This document shows positions 51,102 to 62,026 of a stretch of 64,000 nt of DNA, piece after piece. Both the position numbers and the translations under genes were made by a program. This DNA is from Ailanthus altissimus (taxonomy: Eukaryota; Streptophyta; Magnoliopsida; Sapindales; Simaroubaceae). The stretch spans positions 15,332,001 to 15,396,000 of the forward strand of contig OX327712.1 in the NCBI GenBank assembly GCA_946807835.1, written 5' to 3'. Within the stretch, counting starts at the first letter, position 1. Each line of letters begins with the position of its first letter. Below the pieces are notes generated by a model that did not search any database, was not told the origin of the DNA, and saw only the letters and a program-made list of their open reading frames with translations.

Positions 51102-53185
51102 TTATGTGTGTGCTCTATACTCTGACTCATAATTGAATCTTGTTACCATTATTTATTTCTTGGAAGACTAAGACACCAAATTATTTCCATAAAAAATGCA
51201 ATACCCTCTTGCTAATCTTCTATTTATTACGTCACAACCCCAATAAGCATCATTGAGTGCCGTCAATGCTACCTTACTAGAATTAAAGATTAGTATACCA
51301 TGATCTATAATGCACTTGCGATGCCTTAATAATCTTTTGCATACCTGCTAATGAATGATTAAAGGAATTTCCATAAATTAACTAAGCTTTTTAATAGAAT
51401 AAGTTAGTTTGACTTGGTAATAGTGGGGTATTATAGGGCTCCAATAGTACTTCGATATAATTTTGGATCTAAGAAAGCATCTCTGACATCTTTATTAAGT
51501 TTTTAACCAGTGATCATTGGAGTAGTGCAATTATTAGCTTGACTCAGATTTTTCTTATAGAGTAAGTCACTAATATATTTAGATTATGATAGCTTTATGC
51601 CATGATTGTTTCTAGTAACCTCAACTCTAATAAGATAATGTAGATGCCATAAGCCTTTTAATGTGAATTTCTTGTTCAAATCACATATAACCTAATACAC
51701 TATTGTTGAGTCATTAACCATAACAAGAATATTATCAACATACAGTAAAACCTAAGTGATATGAGTTTTTTTGCTTTGAATGAAAAGGTAAAGGCAAATA
51801 TAGCATTAATGAAGTCCCAGCTGATTAGAGCTCCTTTAAGTTTCTTAAACTAGGCTCTAGAAGTCTGTTTTAATCCATAAAGAGCTTTTCTAAGTTTGCA
51901 AACATGTAAAGGCTTGCTGGGATCCACAAACCCTCTGGTTGGTGTATAAAAACATCCTTTTAGAAATCACCAAGTAGAAATGCATTATTTACCTCTATTT
52001 ATCTCACTTCCCACCCTTTCATTACTACTAACCTCATGATGACTCTAATTGCTAGTGTTTTAGCCATTGGACTATAAGTTTCAAAGTAATCAATGCTTGC
52101 AATTTAATGAAATCCTTTAACTACCAACTGGACCATAAACCTCTCAATAATACCATCATGTTAATATTTAACTTTATAAACCCTACTTGTTACAAATAAG
52201 TTTGTGTTGATCAAAAAAAGAAACCAAATCACATGTGTGATTAAGCATGAGAGCTTTGTACTCTGCCTTCATATCCTGTTACCATCTGTCATCTGAAAGT
52301 GCTTCCTTAACAAAAGAAGGAATGTTAGATGTGACAATGTGTTCTAGTGAAGTATCAGTGAGAAAGGTTTTAGGTTTAAGAATACTTTCTTACCCCTGGT
52401 TATCATTGGATGTGTGGGTTCTAAGCTAATTTTAGGTTGTAAAAGTGAAAAACGATTTGATTTTACTAATGTGTTTAGTATAATTGATGTATTTGAGGAG
52501 TGATCTAACTTATGTGAGGGCAATATATTTAGTGAGAAAATCAAGTCATGTTAATTATGCTAAATTGGTGAGTGTTGTAAGGCATGAAGATCAGAGTCAG
52601 TAAATGATGCCATTAGAGAAACTGTTGCTATTGAATTGAGCATAAAGTCATTTGACATAGAATTCCCTTCTCCTAGGTGCAACAATTGAGTAAATAGAGA
52701 TTGATATGAATATGTGGTATGAATTTGGTTAAGGACCTATTTCCAAAATTAAAATTAGAATAGAATGGAAACTGTAACTTAATTTTATTATATGTTTAGA
52801 GAAATGGGTAACAAGTGCAGCCAAACACCTTTAAGAAGATGTAATCATGCTTAACATTAAAAAATGTCTAAAATAGTTAAGAGTGACTTAAAACTGATGT
52901 TGGTAGTCAATTTATGATATATGTAGCTATTTCAATAACTTTCCAACAAAACCTTGTTGGCATACTAGTTTGTAAAAGTAGTGTAAGTGCAATTTTTAGA
53001 AAATGTCTATGTTTTCTTTCAATTTTTCTATTTTGATAATGTGTATGAGGACAAGAATGCCTGAATATGATGCATTGTTCCTCAAGATACTTAAGAAGTG
53101 GTCTAAATTCTCTACCGTAATTAAACTGAACATTCTTAATAGGTCTATTAAATTGTTTTCCAACTAATCTTTTGAATTTTAAAAA
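51102..53185 (-). pseudogene. pol of Copia H: RNase H/RT/integrase part
   Basis: Minus strand. The integrase segment is at 52907-53185 (LVGKQFNRPIKNVQFNYG, EFRPLLKYLEEQ, and CPHTHYQNRKIERKHRH for the usual CPHTPQQNGxxERKHRH). The integrase tail and linker follow to about 52340. RT lies at about 51560-52140 with LLYVDNILV near 51731-51745. The start of RNase H is at 51110-51300. The reading frame is interrupted many times. The integrase-like segment connects across the MITE to 53844-54192. Confidence 0.75.
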
Positions 53186-53834
53186 GGATATTATTATCAA
53201 TACCTTTGAAGTATGATTTAATTATAACAATACTCACAAGTTTAAAAAATTGACATTAGTACCTAATTTTTTGTTAAAATAGGCACGGATGCCCAAACGT
53301 TATGAATATTCTATTAAGTTAAATAGATTCCATATCAATCTATGTAAAATAACTAAAATACCACTTACACGTTAAATGAAACTGACACTTGCATAGATTT
53401 TAAAATTTTGACTTAAAAAAATAATTAAAAATAAATAATAATAATAAAAACCCTTTAAAAAATAAAACAAATATTTTAAAATATGTTAAAAATGATAAAA
53501 ATTTAAAATGTAAATTAAAAAAAATAATAATTATTAACAATAAATAAAATTTAAAAAATAATAATAAATAAAATTTAAAAAAGCAGCGGGCATTTTAGCT
53601 GCTACTTGTAGCGGCCCGGTAGTTTGCATTTTTTTATTATTATTAAAAGAATTTGAATGCATAAGCTATGAAAAGACTTAATTACCATTAGAACTATTAA
53701 CTTTGAAGGCAAATCACTGAGAATTTTATATTTTTGCCTATTTTACCAAGAAATTGAGCATTAACGTTAATATTTTAAAATTGTGGGTATTATTATAATT
53801 AGATCATAGCTCAAGGGTATGGATAATAATATCC
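53186..53834. mobile_element. MITE with ~100 bp inverted ends (Mutator-like)
   Basis: The left end (GGATATTATTATCAATACC) and right end (minus strand GGATATTATTATCCATACC) match for about 100 bp at roughly four in five bases. Possible 9 bp duplication TTTTAAAAA/TTTTAATAT (53177-53185, 53835-53843; 7 of 9). Long inverted ends plus a 9 bp target are typical of Mutator-like elements. No transposase. The AT-rich interior has a small GC-rich hairpin block at 53583-53622 (GCTACTTGTAGC and CGGGC/GCCCG). It lies inside the integrase of Copia H. Confidence 0.8.
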
Positions 53835-54197
53835 TTTTAATATCCTTTTTAAAAATATTAGACTGTTTCAACAGTCTAAGGATATACCCAAATGTATCTA
53901 GTAAAATCATCCAAAAACCTTTTGTAATATTGATATCCTATGTTGATTTTATATTTGCTGGTCCTTAGAGATTTGTTTGAATCGATTCTAAGGGTTTATT
54001 GCTCCTTGATGATGAGACATTATAATGCAACTTATGTGCTTTTCCAGACTAATAACGTGAGTAAAAACTAAGATTTGAAATTGAAAAAGAATCTAACTTT
54101 ATTTTATTAAGCCTGTGAATGATTTTGCAATTGTTTACAACTCGTTTTAATACATTATTGTTGGGATGACTTTACTTTATATGAAACAAGTTATACT

Positions 54198-54640
54198 TGG
54201 TGGGTATTTTATTAAAGTGAGCTTATATATATTAATTAATTTTATATTATTAGTTCTTTATTTTATTGTTCATTAAAAATGATCAAATAAAATTTATTTA
54301 TTATTGAATTTTTAAGGCACATTTATAGCATGAATTTTAATATGTAGTAACTCAGTTATTTTATTTTATTTTTATGATGAGCCAAAATAAAATACAATAC
54401 TATAAATAATAGGTTGAGATCTTTAGTCTAAACCCTATATATTATTCATTTACATCCCATTAGTGAATTATGACAGTTCTTGTCTCATAAAAAAAATGTT
54501 TAGACATAGAAGGTATTAATTCTAATTTTTTTTTAACGTCTTTATAAATTCAAATATGTTTCTAATAAATTCTTCTTGATGATTTAATATGAGTTCTTGA
54601 TTTTAGTGATTCTTTCACTAATTAAAATTTTTATCTAACA
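54198..54640 (+). repeat. 5' LTR of Copia I
   Basis: 443 bp matching 60540-60986; ends TTTTTATCTAACA. TATA-like ACTATAAATAATAGG at 54398-54412. Confidence 0.92.
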
Positions 54641-56049
54641 AGTAGTATCAGAATCATTTTAAATTAAATCATTGAGATATAAAGTTTCAAAACTATTTTT
54701 TTTATTATTATCACAGTTTGTATTCGTTGTAATCATGGGATTCAAAATTGGTTCGTGCTTTCATAGATTAAATCCGTAGTAATAAAAGGTGCGTTGAACG
54801 AAGTCAAATTGAATTGATTTTATATGTTATGATAATATACAGAATTGAATACATATATTGTTATTGTTATGCATTGTTCGTTAATCCATGTGGTATATTG
54901 AATTATGCATTAATAGTAACAATCCATTGAATTGTGCATTCAATTCAATTCATTATTTATTGAATGGATTCAGGCAATCAATGGATTGTTGCCATGTATG
55001 AATGCAATTTTTATTTTCATTAATTACGGATTGATTGCATGCTATACAATAATCATTATTAATGTTAATATTATTTTTTAGTATGCATTCAACAAATTGA
55101 ATGCATGTAGAATTAAATTCTTGATTTTTTTTAATAAATTGAATGCGTAAATAAATATTTTTAAAAAAAGAAAGAGAAGGAAAAAGGATGAAATTAAATT
55201 TTATTCAAAGTCAAATTGATAATGCTAAATTTGATGAGATTTCTTTTTAATTATGGTGCACATCAAGTAATTAGTGTCCACAAAATTTAGGAGTTTATCA
55301 AATCAATTTTACAAAGCCCATAAGGATTTTACTAGGCTTATAGTTTTATACTCAACATACTAGTCAAATCAAGGGAATTAGGATGGACCTAAGCCTATTT
55401 TAAGTTTAGGCTATTGAATAAAGTTTAGAGTTTGGGTAATTCGAAAATATTAGACTTGACCTGACCCAACCACTTAAATCCTGACCCACTCCGGTCCCCT
55501 AACTTTGACATAATATGACTTTGACCATTGGCTTTGACTTTAATAATTTTATATTTTCTTCTTTTTTTCTTGGAAACTAATATCCAGTATTTTAAAATAA
55601 ATTAAATTGAAATAAAGTACCACCAAAGTAACTTCTTTGTGTAGATTTATTTATTTTGAAATATGTGGTATTATTAAAGAAACTAAATAATTATGTTTAA
55701 ATCTATGCGAAAAATAATCGACCTAAAGGGAGATTATTTTTTGGCCAAATAATAGACACATATAGTAATAAATATGTGATAAATTTTAGCATTTTTCATG
55801 CGTATAACATGTCGGTCCAAAGAAAAACATGTTATTGGCAAGCTTTATTATCAATATTTTTGACCAATTTTTAAGAGTATTATTTACAAATTATTATTTC
55901 TGTCCAAAGACTAAATAGCAATGTTGTGTTTGATATCTTATAATAGCCCAATTTATTAAATCTTATGCCATATGTGTATATGTATCATGATTAAATGACA
56001 TGGTTATTAATTGTGAGTTATTTTTGTTTGTTCTATATAGTAAATACTT

Positions 56050-59000
56050 CTTTTATATCTGCCAACTTGAACAACATTTCAGTGCTTAACGACACTAACT
56101 TCAAAAAATAGAAAAAGCACATTACCATTGTGCTTTGGTGTATGGATCTAGAATATACAATCTGGATGGAAGAACCTCTCGTCCCTACTGATAACTGTAC
56201 TACTGAACAAATGGCACTTTATGAAAAATGAGAGCGTTCTAACCATATGAGTCTAATGATCATGAAGCACTCTATTCCAGATACCATTAGGGGTGCAATT
56301 GCCGAGGAAGAAATGCTAAAACGTTCCTGAGCTAAATAGCAGACCAATTTGCTGGTAATGAAAAGGTCAAAACAAGCACTATTTTGTCTAAGCTTGTTTC
56401 AATGCGGTATAAAGGCAAATGAAATATAAGGGAGTACATTATAGAAATGTCTAATCTTGTTATAAGATTAGGGGCACTAAAGTTAGAGTTGTCTGATGAC
56501 ATTATCGTACCTAGTTTTGATCTCTCTTCCTGCACAATACAGTTCTTTTGAGATTAGTTATAACACTTAAAAGGAGAAATAGACTCTTAATGAGCTCATT
56601 GCTCAATGTGTGCAAGAGAAAGAGAGACTGAAACCAGAACGATAAAGAGTGCTCATGTAGCAACTTCTTCCAATGACAATACTACCAACAAGAAAAGGAA
56701 ATGGAATAATAAAGGGAAAAGAGTTGTAGACATTGGAACTTCATAGCCTAAGATGTAAAAGAAACAGAATGCTGAAATATCTTCTTACTTTTACAAGAAA
56801 GTTGGACATGTGAAAAAAGATTGTTCCAAGTATGCAAAATGGCTTGAAAAAAAGGGTAAACTTCTCAACTTTATTTGTTCAGAAGTTAATTTAGCTTTAG
56901 TACCAAGTCACACTTGGTGGATAGATATGGGTGGGTGCAACTACTCACATAAGTGTGACTATGCAGAGTTGTCTAAAGAGCCAACTGCCAACTGATGCTG
57001 AAAGATTAATCTATATGGGTGATGGCAATAAGGCTCCTGTTGAGGCAATTGAATTATTTTGATTTCAATTAGAATTCGATTATTATTTGGATTTGCATGA
57101 GACATTTTATGTACTATTATTTAGATTGAATTTAGTTTTTATTTCTTATTTAGACAAATTCGATTACTCTTATTCTTTTAAAAATGGAAAGTTTAGTCTT
57201 TTTCAGAATTTAAATATTATTGGTGCCAGTTCTTTAGTTGATAATTTATATCAATTAGATCTTCATGCCTCATAAAATAATGAAATCTTGTATACAAGCA
57301 ATTATGGTATAAAACGCAAATTAATTAATGAGATTTCTTATATGTTATGGCATAAGCGTTTAGGACACATTTCTAAACAAAGAATTCAAAGGCTTATATT
57401 ACAAGGAATTCTAAATTCACTTGATTTTACAGATTTTGAAATATATATTGAATGTATTAAGGGAAAACAAACAAATGTTAGAAAAACTGGTGCCAACAGG
57501 AGTTCAAATGTCTTAGAATTAATCCATACTAATATTTGTGGTCCATTCCCTATGGCTTCTTGGAACGGTCAATAATATTTTATTATTTTTCTAAACGACT
57601 GTTCTCGTTATGGGTATCTATACTTGATTCAGGAGAAGTCTCAATCATTGGACATTTTCAAGGCCTATAAAACTGAAGAAGAAAATCAGCTTGGCAAGAA
57701 AATTAAGCTGTTAAATTTGACCGTGGTGGTGAATTCTATGGTAGATATAACAGATCAAGTGAACAACGTTCAGGCCCTTTTATGAGACATTTGCAAGAAT
57801 GTGGCATCGTTCCTCAATACACCATACCAAAGACTCCAAGTCAAAATGGTGTAGCTGAAAGATGAAATCAGACCTTAAAAGATATGGTTAGAAGTATGAT
57901 AAACCATTCTTCTTTACTGGAATCTATTTGGGGTAACGCCTTAAAGACTGAAGTATATATCCTTAATCTAGTTCCAAGTAAAGCAATAACTAAAATTCCA
58001 TATGAGCTATGGATTAGAAGAAGCCTAGTTTTAAGCAATTGCATGTCTGGAGTTGTCTAGCTGAGGCTAGGCCATGCAGGCCTAATGAAAGAAAGTTGGA
58101 CTTAAGAACAATAAGTTGCTACTTTATTAGATACTCGGAGAGGTCGAGTGGTTTCAAGTTTTATGATCCCTCAAGCAGATCCTTTTTCAAGACAGGGAAT
58201 ACTAAGTTCATTTAGGATGTTGAATATAGTGGGAGTGTTAAACTCAAAAATATTGTCTTTGAAAAGGAATATATATCTATTCCTAATGTTGATTTTGATA
58301 ATGACCAGGTAATTGCACCTGTCATTATACAGGATGCAAATACAAATAATCAAGACATTCCTGAGATACCTCCTACTAATATTAAAGAACTTACTTCTAC
58401 TTATGTAGATGAGCAATGACAACAACCTTAATTAGAAGTGCCATTAAGGAGATCCAACAAGGAGAGGAGATCAGCGATTTTAGATGATTATGTCATGTAT
58501 CTCTAAGAACATGAGTTTGATATAGGACTGAAAATGATCTAATAACTTTTAGTCAAATCAAACAAGGTGTGAACTCCTAAAAATTGATAGATGTCATAAA
58601 AGATAAGATGAAATCAATGCAAGACAATGATGTTTGTGATCTTATCGAATTGCCTAAAGGAATGAAACCAATTGGTTATAAATAGATTTTCAAAACTAAA
58701 CAAGATTTAAAAGGCAATGTCGAAAGATATAAGGCACGTCTAGTCGCAAAAGGTTTCACTCAAAAGAAAGGCATTGATTATAAAGAGACTTTCTCTCCAG
58801 TTTCACCGAAATACGCTTTTAGAATTATTATGGCACTTATAGCTCATTATAATTTAGAGCTACATCAAATGGACGTAAAGACTGCATTTCTCAATGGCGA
58901 CATTGAAGAAACCATATTCATGTTGCAACTAGAGAACTTTGAATCCGAAGATTCAAAACATTTGGTGTACAAATTAAAGAAGCCCATCTATGGTTTAAAG

Positions 59001-60105
59001 CTAGCATCCCATCAATGGTATCAGAAATTTGATCAAGTGATTACCTTCTTTGGCTTTAAGGAAAATACTATTGATCAATGCATTTATCACAAGATCAATG
59101 TGAGCAAATTTATTATTCTTATCTTATATGTGAATAACATTTTACTAGTAAGCAACGATATAGGATTATTGCATAAAACTAAGAGATTTCTTTTATGAAA
59201 GATCTTGGGAATGCCTTTTTAGTGTTGGGCATACAGATTCATTGAGATCGTTCTCGTTGTATACTTGATTTATCATAAAATGTATATATCGATAAGGTGC
59301 TTAGTAGATTTTACATGAAGAATTATGCATCAGGAGACACACCCATTGCTAAAGGTGATAAATTTAGTCTACTTCAATGCCCAAGAAATGAGATTGAGAA
59401 GAAAGAGATGGAGAATATCCCTTATGCATCGGCAGTAGAGAGTCTCATGTATGCTTAAGTTTGTACGCATCCAAATATTGCGTATGTAGTTGGAATGCTT
59501 TGCAGATATCTAAGTAACCCAGGAATAAATCACTGGAGAGCCATCAAAAAGGTTATACGATATCTACAGAAAATAAAAGATTACATGTTCATATATCAGA
59601 GATCAAACCATTTAGAGATAATTGGGTATTCAGACTCCGATTTTACTGGTTGTCTCAATACCAGAAGATTCATTTCAGGTTATGTCTTCATATTGGCTGG
59701 GGGAGCTGTGTCATGGAAGAGTGTCAAGCAGTCACTTGTAGCTTCATCCACTATGGAAGCAGAGTTTGTAGCTTACTATAAGGCATCAAATCAAGCAATA
59801 TGATTACAAAATTTTATCACTGGGCTATAAATTGTTGATGGCATTGAGAGACCATTGAAAATAAATTGTGATAATAAATTCGCTGAGTTATATTCTAAGA
59901 ATAACAGAAGCTCGTCAAAATTGAAGCACATTGACATCAAGTTTCTTATTGTTGAAGAGAGAGTTCAGAGTCTTCAGGTGTCTATTAAACATATCAGTAC
60001 AAACTTAATGATTACGAATCTGCTTACCAAATGAGTACCACCTAAGGAGTTTCATGAGTATGTGGCTCGTATAGGTGTGGTTTATCCTGATGATATGCTT
60101 CTATA
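56050..60105 (+). pseudogene. gag-pol of Copia I, broken
   Basis: Gag at about 56060-56760 (TNFKKxKKHITIVLWCMDLE, PDTIRGAIAEEEML). The zinc knuckle at 56783-56820 has lost its first two cysteines (SYFYKKVGHVKKDC). Integrase zinc region 57288-57575 (LWHKRLGHISKQRIQRL, CIKGKQTN, ICGPFP). Integrase core to about 58010, with the catalytic-region sequence FDRGGEFYG-like near 57717-57740. RT 58600-59200 (MDVKTAFLNGDIEETIFM; catalytic box YVNNILL, both aspartates lost). RNase H 59495-59803 (SDSDFTGCLNTRRFISGYVF, SSTMEAEFVA). The stop is after YPDDMLL at about 60102. Several internal stops and frameshifts. Confidence 0.9.
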
Positions 60106-60539
60106 GTGGGAGTTTTTTTCTTGATGTTTAATTATAGTTGACATATTTTCTGATTAGACTAAAGTATTATTCTTTACTTAATTATTGAAAACTCTGAAAT
60201 AAAGTTATATTCTTTCAATTGCAGTTTTGCATAAAGTTTTTAAAGTAAATTGTTGAACTCTTATGAGTTATAACATAAACATGTTAAGAGATCATGTTAC
60301 ATGAAATTTCCATGTTAAAAATCCATACTTGATCTATGTCATTGATTATATTGATATATGTGACCATTGATGGGTCTAATTATAAAAGAGATAACGAAGA
60401 TCACTTTGATCCTATATTAGTATAACTAATGGACCAAATTGTTCAAAGATGTCTTATATTAAGATATCAAATATTGAGCTCGTAAAGTTATTTGATAATG
60501 TACCATTGTAAAGTGATATATGTAGCCCAAGTGAAAAAT

Positions 60540-60986
60540 TATTGGGTATTTTATTAAAGTGGACCTCTATATATCAATTAATTTTACATTATTGACTATC
60601 TATTTTGTTGCCCATTAAAAATGATAAAATAAAATTTATTTATTATTGGGCTTTTAGGACATCATGTATGGCATGGACTTTAATGTGTAGAGACCCAGTT
60701 ATTTTATTTTATTTTTATGATAAACCAAAATAAAATAAAATAAAAGACTATAAATAATAGGTTGAGGTCCCCAGTCTAAATCTTATGTATTATTCATTCA
60801 CATTCCATTAGTGCCTGACGGCAGTTCTTCTCTCATAAAGAAAAGGTTTAGACATAGAAGACATCAATCCCAATTTTTTTGCTTCTCCATAAATTTAGGT
60901 ACGCTTTTGATAAATTATTCTTAATGATTTAATATGAATTCATGCTTTTAGTGATTCTTTTACCAACTAAAAGTTTTTATCCAACA
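60540..60986 (+). repeat. 3' LTR of Copia I
   Basis: 447 bp; ends TTTTTATCCAACA directly before the ATACT target repeat. Confidence 0.93.
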
Positions 60987-60991
60987 ATACT

Positions 60992-61212
60992 GACTCAATA
61001 GTTTCTTTTTTTTCTAAATTTATGAACAAAGCAGTGTTGGAATCCATACCTAAGGTAGATTCTAAAACATTCTAAGCAAAAGTCTCTTTATTGATTTCAC
61101 GTGAGAGTGATAGAGGGTTGTTGTGCACCTTTAAGCGAGGGGAATTCTTGGTCAGCAACTGATACAACCCATTTCTAGCAGTAGATACCATTCTCTGCTT
61201 CTTGTCTTTAAA
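60992..61212 (-). pseudogene. protease-integrase linker of Copia H
   Basis: Minus-strand residues NGLYQLL, then LKVHNNPLSLSREINKETFA and LFINLEKKE. Across element I this continues at 54192 as the LGHPNNNVLKRVVNNCKI zinc region, then SGKAHKLHY and WGPANI. Cut on the right by the LTR of element C. Confidence 0.65.
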
Positions 61213-61217
61213 TATAC

Positions 61218-61958
61218 TGTTGAAGTGGAAGCACACAAACAAGCAAAACAATTCACCCAAGCAATATAATAATGCAGAATAAGTTACTAAGAAATAAATA
61301 GAGAAAGGGGTAGAAGAAGAACACATAAAGAATTACGTGGTTCGGCAACTTGCCTACGTCCACGGCGGATCAAGATCACACTCTTCTCTTATTATGAATC
61401 TCAAGACACTCACAAAGTATGCCTTTTATAAGAAATATCACAAAGAAAACTCTCTCTTTCACTCTAGGGATTTTTTCTCATAACGAACCACTAAGATCTC
61501 TTGTTTATCACAAAGATTGTCAAGATTATTAGTTGATCACAAAAATGTGTTTACAAGCCAATTGATAGCCTTTATATAGGCTTTAGGACGTCCTAGGTTT
61601 ACCCTAAATATGTGGGAGTCGTATTAGGGAGTCCTGGAGCAAGTGAGAGACGAAATTAGGAAGTTTCCTAATTTCGGGACACTGTTCCCGTCTCCAGCTC
61701 CGCAGCGCTGGGCTTTCGTCGCGGCGGCGCTGATGCGCTTTCTACTCAGCACTGCGGCGCTAGCATCCTAGCGCTGCTGCTCTCAGGTTCTGTTCTAAGC
61801 ACCGCGGCGTCCGCTCTTGGTCGCTGCGGCTCCCTCGCCTGATGCGCCATTCTTCGTTTTTCACCTCTTTTCGCGTTTGTCTTCAATCCGTGCGCACCCT
61901 ACTCACTTGGCTTGATCCCCAAATCATATTCCGATGATTTTTAATCAATATTCTCACA
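61218..61958 (-). repeat. 3' LTR of Copia C
   Basis: 741 bp, TGTTGAAG...ATTCTCACA, minus-strand TATA at 61571-61578. The GC-rich repeated-word block at about 61690-61860 differs in word order from B. Confidence 0.93.
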
Positions 61959-62026
61959 AATTCCCTCCTTAATTCAAATCATCCACAAAGTAACTCGATC
62001 TCTCATTTTCGCATCTTCAGTCACCT

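Larger units (their letters stand above)
54198..60986 (+). mobile_element. Copia retrotransposon I, full length
   Basis: ATACT duplication at 54193-54197 and 60987-60991. 5' LTR 54198-54640, 3' LTR 60540-60986. Primer-binding site at 54643-54654, decayed to TAGTATCAGAAT. Purine tract AAGTGAAAAATTA at 60529-60541, overlapping the LTR start by a base or two. An unusually long leader (54655-56050) precedes gag, and about 430 bp of non-coding sequence lies between the pol stop and the 3' LTR. Inserted into Copia H. Confidence 0.95.
45112..61217 (-). mobile_element. old Copia element H, host of nested insertions
   Basis: Pieces at 45112-45511, 51102-53185, 53844-54192 and 60992-61212 read, on the minus strand and in order from the right, as protease-integrase linker, integrase, RT and RNase H of one Copia element. 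Between them lie B (45517-51096), a Mutator-like MITE (53186-53834) and Copia I (54198-60986). Element C sits at the right end (61218). Joining pieces across each target duplication gives a continuous homologous protein order. Neither LTR of H is securely seen; TTAGATAAAGATTAG near 45120-45134 may be its 3' LTR start. Confidence 0.8.
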
